39,150 nucleotides of DNA from Nitrospirota bacterium. GTDB taxonomy: Bacteria; Nitrospirota; Leptospirillia; Leptospirillales; Leptospirillaceae. The stretch is from assembly GCA_021826965.1 (NCBI GenBank), contig JAKAYA010000017.1, forward strand, positions 1 to 39,150. The letters are read 5' to 3'. The first letter of the stretch is position 1. Every line of letters begins with the position of its first letter. The notes under the pieces are model-generated. The model was not told the origin of the DNA, ran no database searches, and saw only the letters and a program-made list of their open reading frames with translations. The position numbers were made by a program, and so were the translations under genes. Below, one piece after another: positions 1 to 7,773 of the stretch.

Positions 1-437
1 CCAAGAAGGAAAAAATTGCCCGTTTGCGTGCCGAGCTTGCTCATCTCAAAGCCAAACACACAAGCAGGGGATTGGTCCTGACCCTCGGAAATGTCCTTTT
101 CTCGGTCAATAAAGCCTCTCTTAAACCAGGTGCCATGAAGAGTATTGACAAACTTTCGGAGTTCCTGAAGACGGATGTTCACCGGAGCGTTATGATTGAA
201 GGTTATACCGATAGCACAGGATCTCCGGGATACAATAAAAAATTGTCTGAAAAAAGAGCCGAAGCCGTCCGAGATGCGCTGGTCGCAAAGGGAATCGATC
301 CGCAGCGTATTGTAACGAAGGGATATGGCAAAGATTTTCCTGTCGCAACAAACAAGTCTGCTGCCGGGAGACAACAGAACCGGCGCGTAGAGATTGTCAT
401 TTCCAACGAAAAAGGTGTATTTCCGGAAAATCGTTAA
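1..437 (+). CDS. OmpA-family C-terminal domain protein (5' end outside window)
   Basis: The reading frame is open from base 3 with no stop, so the gene starts before the window and only the last 144 or so codons are present. After a short charged, probably helical stretch, the rest is an OmpA C-terminal peptidoglycan-binding domain. It shows the typical IEGYTDSTGSPGYNKKLSEK block, a following R-A-x-A-V helix, and the closing R-Q-Q-N-R-R-V-E-I block. In this family the Asp and Arg of these blocks hold diaminopimelate of the cell wall. The protein is therefore probably anchored to the outer membrane or periplasm by its missing N-terminus and tethered to murein. A TTG at base 24 could be mistaken for a start, but the frame is clearly open upstream of it. 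Confidence 0.88.
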   Translation, partial: KKEKIARLRAELAHLKAKHTSRGLVLTLGNVLFSVNKASLKPGAMKSIDKLSEFLKTDVHRSVMIEGYTDSTGSPGYNKKLSEKRAEAVRDALVAKGIDPQRIVTKGYGKDFPVATNKSAAGRQQNRRVEIVISNEKGVFPENR

Positions 438-467
438 GATTGTCCGATTCCTGACGGATGAATTTTC

Positions 468-506
468 GGAGCCCAAGGAAGAAAGGAAAAATTCTTTCTG
501 GGCTCC
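468..506. terminator. Hairpin downstream of the OmpA-domain gene
   Basis: An 8-base perfect stem, GGAGCCCA (468-475) with TGGGCTCC (499-506), has weaker pairing further in. It lies 30 bases past the OmpA stop. The 3' side is pyrimidine-rich but has no true T-run, so this may be a weak or factor-assisted terminator, or simply a 3' stabilising hairpin. Confidence 0.4.
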
Positions 507-939
507 ATCATCCTCTTCTCTATTGACTCCTGCAGGATCCTTCCGCACAGATCGTGTTTCCGTCCAAAACTTGCCGTATTTCCGTTTTTCCGATCGAAAT
601 GAATCGATATGGGCTTGGGTCCGATTTCGTGAACAGGACCCCTGTGCGAATTCGATCCGTTTGCCCCGAAGGTAAAAGGGCGCATGCCAGGAGATGGAGT
701 GTGCGGAGAGAGTCTGCAACCTTTGACCTCGAAGCCCCGTTCCCGCAATAATAGAAAATTGCTCCGGAAAACGTGTGTATGCGCACACGGTTTTTCTTTA
801 TTTTGTGCGTTTGTGCGGAAACGTTTGGTCTTTTCCGGAGCCTGAAGAAGAGATACCCCGGACAATCCAGAAACATCTGGCCACACTATTCCATAGGATC
901 ATCCCCTGAAGGCTTTTTTCCGGGGACAAGGGAGGTCTG
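507..939 (+). promoter_or_regulatory. Leader region of the dab operon
   Basis: About 430 bases without a convincing gene; the short open frames here have no ribosome site and no recognisable product. Visible structure includes a small dyad ATCGA/TCGAT at 593-608, the dyad CGTGTG/CACACG at 772-789 followed by a T-rich stretch, and a CGGAAA/TTTCCG pair near 816-838. A clear ribosome site (GGGAGG, about 929-934) precedes the TTG start of the first dab gene. The promoter for the operon is presumably here, but I cannot pick a secure -35/-10 pair. Confidence 0.45.
768..800. terminator. GC dyad flanked by A- and T-tracts in the dab leader
   Basis: CGTGTG (772-777) and CACACG (784-789) form a 6-base stem with a 6-base loop. 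An A-tract lies before it, and after one extra G comes TTTTTCTTTATTTT. This is the layout of an intrinsic terminator that could work in both directions, or of a leader attenuator about 140 bases upstream of the dab start. The stem is short, so the call is tentative. Confidence 0.35.
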
Positions 940-2694
940 TTGCACGCTGCTTCCTTTTTGCTGGTTTTGTTGCCACTGATGCCCCTTGTCGGGGCCGGGG
1001 CCGCTTACGGCCTGTCCTGTAGCGAAGACCGCAAGGCGTTTTTCTGGACGAGAACGGGAATCCTTCTCTCGTTCCTGGACTGTCTGGTGATGGTTTTTCT
1101 TCCGAAAGAGCCGGGGGGAATCCGGGCCATTCTTTTTCCCGACGCTTTTTCCCGGATACCGGGTCCCGGGATCGGTCTGGACTTCGACCCTCTGGCGGCA
1201 ATCATGTCGTTTCTGGTGTTGTCCGTCAGCCTCGTCATCCTGACATTTTCCCGGCGCTACATGACGGGAGAGCGAGGTTCGGACCGTTTTCTGGCGGCGA
1301 TCGGACTGGCGACCGGATTTCTCCTGTTGCTGGTCACGGCCCGAAACCTCCTGCTGCTTTATGCGGCCTGGGAACTGGTTCTGGTGGCGCTATGCCTTCT
1401 GCTGATTCACCATCGCCAACGGCGCGAATCCAGTCAACCCGCCCTCCGGACATGGGTCATGAATCAGGTCGGCGGAGGGTTCTTCCTGGCAGGGATTCTG
1501 GTTCTTGGCCATGCTGCCGGAACCTTTGACCTGGACGGCCTTTTTCGGCTGCTTGGAAACGGGACGGACAGCGGTGGCGCCGGGTTTCTCGCTGGAGGGA
1601 TCCCGTCGGCTGCCATCGGATGGGGGACGTTTCTGATCGCCGCGGGTATTCTCGTCCGTTCCGCCCAACTGCCTTTCCACCTTTGGTTGCCGGTGACGCT
1701 CGATGCCCCCACTCCCGTTTCCGGATTTATGCACGCCGGAATTGTCAACGCCGGAGGTTTTGTTCTCAATCGGCTCTCTCCGGTTTTTGTCCATGCTCCA
1801 GCCGTTTTGCACGGACTGTTTTTCGTCGGTGCGCTGACCGCCATATCCGGATCGGCCATCATGCTCGTCCAGGTCAGTGTCAAACAGACTCTCGTTTACT
1901 CCACCATGGGACAGATGGGGTACATGTTTGCGGAATGTGGCCTTGGTGTTTTTCCGGCTGCCATTTTTCACATGATCGCCCACGGCATTTTCAAGGCAAC
2001 ACTTTTTCTGGGATCCGGCAGCGTGATTCATGCCGCCCGTTTTCACGAGCACTCTCCCAAGGGGTCCCTCGCCCGGGCGCTTGGGCGTCACCGGATTTTG
2101 TGGGTTCTGGGAGGGGCCATTCTGATCAGTCTTCCCCTGATCCTCCTGTTGTCCGACACGTTTCGCGGGAAGCCCTTTCTCCCGGGAACAGGGGGATTGA
2201 TTTTGCTGTTTTTCGGACTGGCCACTGCAATGCAGACTGTGTTCAACCTGTTCCGCTTCAGCCACCTTCTGACACCCCGGGCCGTTCTGGTTTTTACCGG
2301 GATTTTTGCTCTCGTGTTCGGCCTCTACTGGGGAGGACTGACATGGTTCGATCGTTTGCTGGCCCCGATCTCGTCGACTTCAAACCTGCGTCCGCCTGGA
2401 ACCGGATGGTCGTTTTTTTATCCCGTCGCCCTGTTGACGATGGGGTTCATTTTGGTTGCCGGCTGGATCTTCCTCGCGCGAGAGGCGGGACCGGGATGGC
2501 AGTTTCCCGGAAGCTCCCGGATTTCCGGCCGTTTGCATGATTTCCTCGATCAGGGGGGATATGCCGACATGCTGGTGCGACATATGATTCGGGAACCTCT
2601 GTTGTCCTTGTCGGCAAAGGTCCGGAAACTCCACGAGCGGATCGACGGAGGACCGTCTCCCGAATCCATCCTGACGGGAAAACCCGATGTCTGA
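940..2694 (+). CDS. dabB: DabB-type proton-conducting membrane subunit (NuoL/MrpA family)
   Basis: A 584-residue protein with about 14 hydrophobic segments, of the proton-conducting antiporter family (NuoL, MrpA). Family landmarks are visible. The TM5 glutamate sits in AAWELVLVAL (E145). The broken TM7 region reads VRSAQLPFHLWLP followed by DAPTPVSGFMHAG. The TM8 block is VKQTLVYSTMGQMGYM and is followed by FHMIAHGIFKATLF. Arginine in VRSAQLP replaces the lysine of respiratory NuoL, which as I recall is usual in DabB-type partners. The gene order, with a DUF2309/DabA gene two positions downstream, makes DabB the best call, not a complex I subunit. In characterised DAB complexes DabB is thought to let cations (H+ or Na+) drive CO2 hydration by DabA. 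The TTG start at 940 is preceded at the right distance by GGGAGG. The stop overlaps the next gene by 8 bases. Confidence 0.88.
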   Translation: MHAASFLLVLLPLMPLVGAGAAYGLSCSEDRKAFFWTRTGILLSFLDCLVMVFLPKEPGGIRAILFPDAFSRIPGPGIGLDFDPLAAIMSFLVLSVSLVILTFSRRYMTGERGSDRFLAAIGLATGFLLLLVTARNLLLLYAAWELVLVALCLLLIHHRQRRESSQPALRTWVMNQVGGGFFLAGILVLGHAAGTFDLDGLFRLLGNGTDSGGAGFLAGGIPSAAIGWGTFLIAAGILVRSAQLPFHLWLPVTLDAPTPVSGFMHAGIVNAGGFVLNRLSPVFVHAPAVLHGLFFVGALTAISGSAIMLVQVSVKQTLVYSTMGQMGYMFAECGLGVFPAAIFHMIAHGIFKATLFLGSGSVIHAARFHEHSPKGSLARALGRHRILWVLGGAILISLPLILLLSDTFRGKPFLPGTGGLILLFFGLATAMQTVFNLFRFSHLLTPRAVLVFTGIFALVFGLYWGGLTWFDRLLAPISSTSNLRPPGTGWSFFYPVALLTMGFILVAGWIFLAREAGPGWQFPGSSRISGRLHDFLDQGGYADMLVRHMIREPLLSLSAKVRKLHERIDGGPSPESILTGKPDV

Positions 2695-4000
2695 AACATC
2701 CGGAAAAATTCTGGAAGGGCTTCTGCTGGGTTCTCCATTGTGTGGCGCCCTTGTCGTGAAGTTTTTCGGACAGCAAAAGACGTTAGGGAAACGAGCCGCC
2801 CGGGCAGCGCTGATGGTCATGTTGCTGGCCGCCGCTTTCCTTGTCTTTTTTGATCGGGGTCAGAACGGATTGTCCGTTCCTCCGCTGACGGGCATCCTGA
2901 TGCTTGTGGCAGTTTGGGTTCCCAGCGCGCTTCTGGTGGGGTTCGAACAGAAACGGGGAGTGACGGCAGGAGGCCTTCTGGGGTTCCTGTTTCTCTTTTT
3001 TTCCGCGGGCTTCGTCCTGTCTCCGGCCTCTTCCCTGGCTCTTCTGTTCTGGTGGGGAATCCTGGGAGCATCCTATCTTCTCTTCCGGGTGTCCTACGGA
3101 TCCCGTCCGACCGGCAATCTTCCTTTTGCGCTCCCGATTCTGCTGTCGGGCCTCCTGTTCCCCTTGGCCTTTTTTCCTTCGACGCGCTCTTTCGCTCCCC
3201 TGGCATTCCTTCTGTTCATGCCATTCTTCCCGTTCCAGCGATGGATGTCCTTTACTCCCCGCACCGGCTCGGCGACTGTCTGGATCGCCGTCCGGACCTC
3301 TCTGTTCGTCCTGTCGGCCTGGGGAATTCAACGCTGGACCCCTCTGCCTTTTTCCGCTGGCACCGGGGCCTTCGACGTTTTTCTTGGAGTTTGCGGACTG
3401 GCTCAGATCCAGGGAGCCCTTCTCGCCCTTGGAGAGCCTGTGGCCCGGAAACGGGTCACAGCGGCGATCTTTTCCCAGATGGCTTTGTGCACCCCGATGT
3501 TGCTGATGGAATTGCCGCGCCATGCGGGTCGGGCGATGGTCCTTCTCTTCTCTCTCCTTCTTCCGGCCCTTGTTCTGGGACTTTTGACGGATCATCTGGA
3601 ACGGGAAACCCGTCGTCAGAACCTCTCCGACATGGGTGGGCTCTTTGCCGACATGCCCCGGGCGGACCGCCTGTTTTTTCTGTTTGTCCTGATGCTTTCG
3701 GCAATGCCGGGATCGGGACTGTTTTCAGGGGTCCTCGGATCGGACACCGGACCCATGGACAGCATTCTCTGGGCGTGGGGGGGAATGGGAATCGCCGGTG
3801 TGATTCTCCTGCAGTGGGCTCTGTGGCAGGCATGGGAACAGATTTTTCTCGGTCCGCCAAAAACGGGCGCTCTTCCGGTGGCCGATTTGTCTTTTCGTTC
3901 GGCAGGCCTTCTGGGTCTCTCTCTCTTGACGCTTCTGTTCCTGGGAATCTGGCCCGGAATTTTTGATGCGATCCTGTCAAATCCGGGAGGAGTCCGATGA
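2687..4000 (+). CDS. NuoM/MrpD-like degenerate membrane subunit within the dab operon
   Basis: A 437-residue, very hydrophobic protein (about 12-13 membrane segments) that I read as a diverged relative of NuoM/MrpD. The block PFFPFQRWMSFTPRTGSA lies where these proteins have P-x-x-P-F-H-x-W-L-P followed by A-P-T-x-x-S. The block ALGEPVARKRVTAAIFSQMA lies where they have K-R-L-x-A-Y-S-S. Several hallmark residues are changed: the W-L-P-D-A core, the small-residue A-P-T motif, and the histidine of the F-H-x-x-x-H-x-x-F-K block are not seen. It may be a structural or regulatory membrane partner rather than a working proton path. The ATG lies inside the end of dabB and its stop overlaps the dabA start (ATGA), so translation of all three is probably coupled. 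Homology is inferred by eye and needs profile comparison. Confidence 0.7.
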   Translation: MSETSGKILEGLLLGSPLCGALVVKFFGQQKTLGKRAARAALMVMLLAAAFLVFFDRGQNGLSVPPLTGILMLVAVWVPSALLVGFEQKRGVTAGGLLGFLFLFFSAGFVLSPASSLALLFWWGILGASYLLFRVSYGSRPTGNLPFALPILLSGLLFPLAFFPSTRSFAPLAFLLFMPFFPFQRWMSFTPRTGSATVWIAVRTSLFVLSAWGIQRWTPLPFSAGTGAFDVFLGVCGLAQIQGALLALGEPVARKRVTAAIFSQMALCTPMLLMELPRHAGRAMVLLFSLLLPALVLGLLTDHLERETRRQNLSDMGGLFADMPRADRLFFLFVLMLSAMPGSGLFSGVLGSDTGPMDSILWAWGGMGIAGVILLQWALWQAWEQIFLGPPKTGALPVADLSFRSAGLLGLSLLTLLFLGIWPGIFDAILSNPGGVR

Positions 4001-7000
4001 AGAGCCGGTTTCGTCTCCCGGAAGAGCCTTTCCGCCGGCATGCGGTGATCGATGTCCGGTCGCGTGTCCGTTTGGCGATGGAGCTTCTGCCGGACGCGTG
4101 GCCGATGGATACCTTCATTCACCACAACCCCTTGAACGGACTGGAAGATTTGTCCTTCGAGGAAGCTGTCCGGACGGGAGAGTCGCTTTTCGGGGGCAAA
4201 GGGTACCCAACCCCGGGCTTTCTCCGGGAATGTCTGCGTCGGGGACGTGTAAGGCTTGAAGATCTGGAGGGAACGTTCGAACGTCTTTTCCCGTCTTCCT
4301 CCGCTCCGGAAGGATTTTCTTCCCCTCCTTTTCCCGTCTCCTTCGCCAGGTTCTCTCTCGCGCAATATCTCCTGTCTCCGGGACTCCCCTCCTTCGCTCC
4401 GGAGCCGGGAGATCCGGACGGCGTCGGCTGGTGGAACGACCTTCTTCCCGGAATCGTCAAAAGCCTCGAACAGCTCGGACGAAAACCCGACAGAGAGTCC
4501 ATCGGGAAAGGGCTGGAACGGATTCTGTCCGTCCTTTTTGGCGAAGAAGGCGAGGGGCATTTTGACCGGTCTTCCGAAGGGCCTGATCCGGAAGATTCCG
4601 TGGAACGGATTGTGGGGTTTCCCGGAGAGGAAACCACTTTTTCGAGCTGGACGGACCGTCTTTTCGGAACGCGGATCCATTCCGAGATCAACGCGTTGCT
4701 TTCGGATGCGGCGGCACTCTACCTGGACGAAGGCCAGTCTTTCTGGCCGACGCCCGGAAGGGAGCTCGGATTCTACCTGCTCATTCGGGAACGATGGTCC
4801 TCTCGCCTCTCCGCTCTTTCCTGTCATCCGGCCCTCCCGCAACTTTTTTCCGGTCTTCCCGAATCGCCGGAAGAAGCCATTCTGAAGGTTCTTGAATCCT
4901 GGGGGATTCCCCGTAACGAATGGGTCGGCCTCTTTTCCCGTGAATTTGCTGCGCTTCCCGGGTGGTCCGGGGCAATCAAATGGCGGGCGGACGAACATTC
5001 CGAGGAGGAACGGCTTCCCTTTTCGATCGAACCGGTAGAGTGGCTGGCCATCCGTCTTGCCCTCGAATCGGTCATGGTCAGAGACGTCCTTTCGGAAGCC
5101 TTAAATGCCGGGCCATCCCGTTCCTCTCTGACCGCATTCATGAAATCCAATGCCAGAGAGTTCGTCCTGCGTTTCTGGAGGCAGGACCCTTCTCTTCCTC
5201 TTTCCCTTGTTCAGGACGTTGACCGTCTTGCAGAACGGTCTGCTGTTTGGGGACAGCAGAATCCTTATTGGGAAGATCTGTGGGAAAGAGCTCAAAGCTC
5301 CCGTCGCCGGGCTTCCGGAAGAAGAATCCGTCTGGGCTGGTCGATCTTTCGAGCCTGGGCCTTATGGGATTCAGAAGGAGATTGGGATTCGTGGACCACT
5401 CCGGAGGCATTGGAGTTTTTTCGGGACTGGAGCGGCAAGGTCCCCCGCGAAAGATTCGGTTATTGGGGTGTTCTGGCGATGGAAAAAAACTACCGGGATG
5501 CATTTTTGTCGATTCTGTCGTCCCGCAAGGAGGACACACCCGTTCGCGTCTCTCCGTCCCGGGAGGAACACGCTCCGCAAACCCGAAACATCCGGGCTCA
5601 GCTGTTATTCTGTATCGATGTCCGTTCGGAAGGAATCCGTCGGCACCTTGAGCGGTTGGGGTCCTATGAAACGGCCGGTCTTGCGGGATTTTTCGGAATT
5701 CCGATCCGGTTCAAGGGATTTGGAGCCGATCATGTGCAGGTCCTGTCACCGGCGATCCTGACCCCCCGGCATTTGCTGGCGGAAATCCACCGTCCTTACG
5801 AGGTGGGGACGCTCCGTGTCTTCTTCCGGGGCCGGCGATGGCTTCGGTGGTTGAGTCATCTCGTGCACGAAATGAAGAACAACATCGTGACGCCCTATGT
5901 TTTTGTCGAAGCCATCGGCTGGATGTCCGGTCTCCCGCTTTTTGGAAAGACGTTTTTTCCAGGGTGGTACCATCGTCTGGTTTCCCGGACCGGACGGATG
6001 TTTCTTCCTTCGATCTCCACCACGGTCCTTCTGGACAAGATTCCGGAAAAGGAGGCGAGGGACATCGTCCTTTCCGAGGAACGCAGTGTGATCCGTCAGG
6101 TGCTGATCGGGAAGTACGGGAAAAAAGCCCGGTCTCTTCCCCAGAATGCTCTGGAAGAATTTCGTTATCTTGTGTTTTCCGGTGAATTTCGACCGCAGGA
6201 AGGCGTTTCCGCGGAAACGACGCTGGGACGGTTCCTGGGACTCGCCCGACATGACGAGATCGAGCTGGTTCGGGAACTGCGCGAAGACCATCAACTGCGG
6301 CCGAAGCGGTCCGAAAGCCGTCTGGAAGAACTGTCCAGGATGGGACTGACACCGTCGGAGCAGGTGGCGTTTGCGGAAACGGCCCTTTCCCTGGCGGGGC
6401 TTCATCAGGATTTTGCGCCGCTTGTCGTGTTTCTGGCGCACAAGAGCACATCCGACAACAATCCCTACGAGTCTGCACTGGATTGCGGGGCGTGCGGAGG
6501 ACAGGACGGTTCGCCCAACGCGCGCGTCGCGGCCGCGCTTCTCAATCGGCCATCCATTCGTCTGGCGCTGGAAAAGAAAGGAATCCGGATTCCGGCTTCG
6601 ACCTGGTTTCTGGCAGGAGTTCACGATACGACCATGGACCGCTTCGAATTCTACGACGGAGAGGATTGGCCCGTTACCCATGAACGGGCCATCCGGGACC
6701 TTGTCGACGATCTCCGTCAGACAGGACTCTCCCTGGCCGCGGAGCGCCTGCGCTCCTTTCCCGGCTCCTATGAGAAATCCGACGGAGACGTTTCGTCCCG
6801 GATCTCTTCCCGTTCGCACGACTGGGCCGAAGTCCGTCCGGAATGGGGTCTTTCCGGGAACGCGGCTTTTTTGATCGGACGAAGAGATCTGACACGCGGG
6901 ATCGACCTCGGTGGTCGGGTCTTTCTCCAGGAGTATGACGATTTGCTCGATCCGTCGGGAAAAATCCTCGAAACCCTCTTGTCAGGCCCGCTTGTCGTCG

Positions 7001-7434
7001 GTCGTTGGATCAACCTTGAACATTATTTTTCGACGATCGACAATGACGTCTACGGAAGTGGCAGTAAAGTTTCCCATAATGTGGTCGGAAGATTCGGCGT
7101 GCAGTTCGGTAATGGCGGAGACCTTCGGATGGGTTTGCCCTGGCAGACCGTTTACGACGCCGGGACAAACCGTCACGAGCCGATTCGCCTGTTGTGCGTC
7201 ATTTGCGCTCCCCGGGAAAAGGTGGAAGGAGTCCTTGGAGGGAATCTGGCGCTCAGCGGACCGTTCGACCGGGGATGGGCCCTGCTCGTCGTCATGGATA
7301 CGTCGTCCGGTCTGTTCTTCGAGTATCGGCCGGGTGCCAGGTGGGTGCCATGGAGTCATGATTCGGAACGGACGTCCGGAGAGACCGTTTCCGGGCTTCC
7401 TGGAGCAAAACGGGGGAATCAATGGAAGGATTGA
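3997..7434 (+). CDS. dabA: DabA, large DUF2309 zinc subunit of the CO2-hydrating DAB complex
   Basis: A 1145-residue soluble protein of the DUF2309 (UPF0753) family. The beta-carbonic-anhydrase-like zinc site can be read directly: C539 and D541 in FCIDVRSEGIRRHLE, H815 in FLAHKSTSDNNPYES, and C830 in ALDCGACGGQDGSPN. The 15-residue gap from His to Cys equals that known for characterised DabA. Other family blocks are present, such as the N-terminal LPDAWPMDTFIHHNPLNGLE and the C-terminal WINLEHYFSTIDNDVYGSGS. The length fits the long form of the family. With the DabB-type membrane partner it should hydrate CO2 to bicarbonate in one direction on the cytoplasmic face of the inner membrane, powered by an ion gradient. 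It starts with an ATGA overlap on the preceding gene and ends 13 bases inside the PII-like gene. Confidence 0.95.
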   Translation: MKSRFRLPEEPFRRHAVIDVRSRVRLAMELLPDAWPMDTFIHHNPLNGLEDLSFEEAVRTGESLFGGKGYPTPGFLRECLRRGRVRLEDLEGTFERLFPSSSAPEGFSSPPFPVSFARFSLAQYLLSPGLPSFAPEPGDPDGVGWWNDLLPGIVKSLEQLGRKPDRESIGKGLERILSVLFGEEGEGHFDRSSEGPDPEDSVERIVGFPGEETTFSSWTDRLFGTRIHSEINALLSDAAALYLDEGQSFWPTPGRELGFYLLIRERWSSRLSALSCHPALPQLFSGLPESPEEAILKVLESWGIPRNEWVGLFSREFAALPGWSGAIKWRADEHSEEERLPFSIEPVEWLAIRLALESVMVRDVLSEALNAGPSRSSLTAFMKSNAREFVLRFWRQDPSLPLSLVQDVDRLAERSAVWGQQNPYWEDLWERAQSSRRRASGRRIRLGWSIFRAWALWDSEGDWDSWTTPEALEFFRDWSGKVPRERFGYWGVLAMEKNYRDAFLSILSSRKEDTPVRVSPSREEHAPQTRNIRAQLLFCIDVRSEGIRRHLERLGSYETAGLAGFFGIPIRFKGFGADHVQVLSPAILTPRHLLAEIHRPYEVGTLRVFFRGRRWLRWLSHLVHEMKNNIVTPYVFVEAIGWMSGLPLFGKTFFPGWYHRLVSRTGRMFLPSISTTVLLDKIPEKEARDIVLSEERSVIRQVLIGKYGKKARSLPQNALEEFRYLVFSGEFRPQEGVSAETTLGRFLGLARHDEIELVRELREDHQLRPKRSESRLEELSRMGLTPSEQVAFAETALSLAGLHQDFAPLVVFLAHKSTSDNNPYESALDCGACGGQDGSPNARVAAALLNRPSIRLALEKKGIRIPASTWFLAGVHDTTMDRFEFYDGEDWPVTHERAIRDLVDDLRQTGLSLAAERLRSFPGSYEKSDGDVSSRISSRSHDWAEVRPEWGLSGNAAFLIGRRDLTRGIDLGGRVFLQEYDDLLDPSGKILETLLSGPLVVGRWINLEHYFSTIDNDVYGSGSKVSHNVVGRFGVQFGNGGDLRMGLPWQTVYDAGTNRHEPIRLLCVICAPREKVEGVLGGNLALSGPFDRGWALLVVMDTSSGLFFEYRPGARWVPWSHDSERTSGETVSGLPGAKRGNQWKD

Positions 7435-7766
7435 AGCTATACACGGTCAAGAAGGTGGAGATCGTCGTCGGAGGCGAACATCTGAAATTTGTCAAAACTC
7501 TCCTGGACGACGTCCGGGTCTCGGGTTACACGATCATTCCGAACGTTTCCGGGAAAGGTCACAGCGGTTTTCATGAGGGGCATCTGATGTTCAATGATGT
7601 GAACACCCTTGTCATGGTGATCACGGTCGTTCCGGAAACGTGGGTGGAAACGATTCTGGCCGGGCTGGCTCCGCTGTTCGAACGATATTCGGGCGTGGTG
7701 TTCGTCTCGGATGTGCAGGTCAGCCGTCGGGAGTACTTCGGAGGGGAGGCTTCCCAGACGTCCTGA
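7422..7766 (+). CDS. PII-like signalling protein linked to bicarbonate uptake (CPII-type)
   Basis: A 114-residue protein with the small ferredoxin-like fold pattern of PII proteins. The start KKVEIVVGGEHLKFVKTLLD is the first strand and helix. A T-loop-like stretch GKGHSGFHEGHLMFND sits near residues 46-61, followed by the LVMVITVV strand. The C-terminal strand is VVFVSDVQVSR. The SGFHEGHLMFND block is what I associate with PII-like proteins encoded next to bicarbonate transporters and carboxysome genes, which bind adenine nucleotides with bicarbonate. The classical GlnB/GlnK uridylylation tyrosine context is absent. Its position as the last gene of the dab operon, overlapping dabA by 13 bases, suggests that it senses the energy or carbon state for the DAB complex. 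This role is inference. Confidence 0.8.
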   Translation: MEGLKLYTVKKVEIVVGGEHLKFVKTLLDDVRVSGYTIIPNVSGKGHSGFHEGHLMFNDVNTLVMVITVVPETWVETILAGLAPLFERYSGVVFVSDVQVSRREYFGGEASQTS

Positions 7767-7773
7767 CCGACAT

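Noticed and set aside
554-751. Short plus-strand frame in the dab leader
   Set aside because: No ribosome site, no hydrophobic or conserved pattern; treated as non-coding leader.
1390-2265. Minus-strand open frame of 291 codons opposite dabB
   Set aside because: Lies fully opposite a clear membrane protein; its translation is rich in Q, R, P and G with no domain; typical antisense shadow of GC-rich coding sequence.
3616-4998. Minus-strand open frame of 460 codons opposite the NuoM-like gene and dabA
   Set aside because: Antisense to two supported genes; low-complexity, basic composition; no ribosome site or family.
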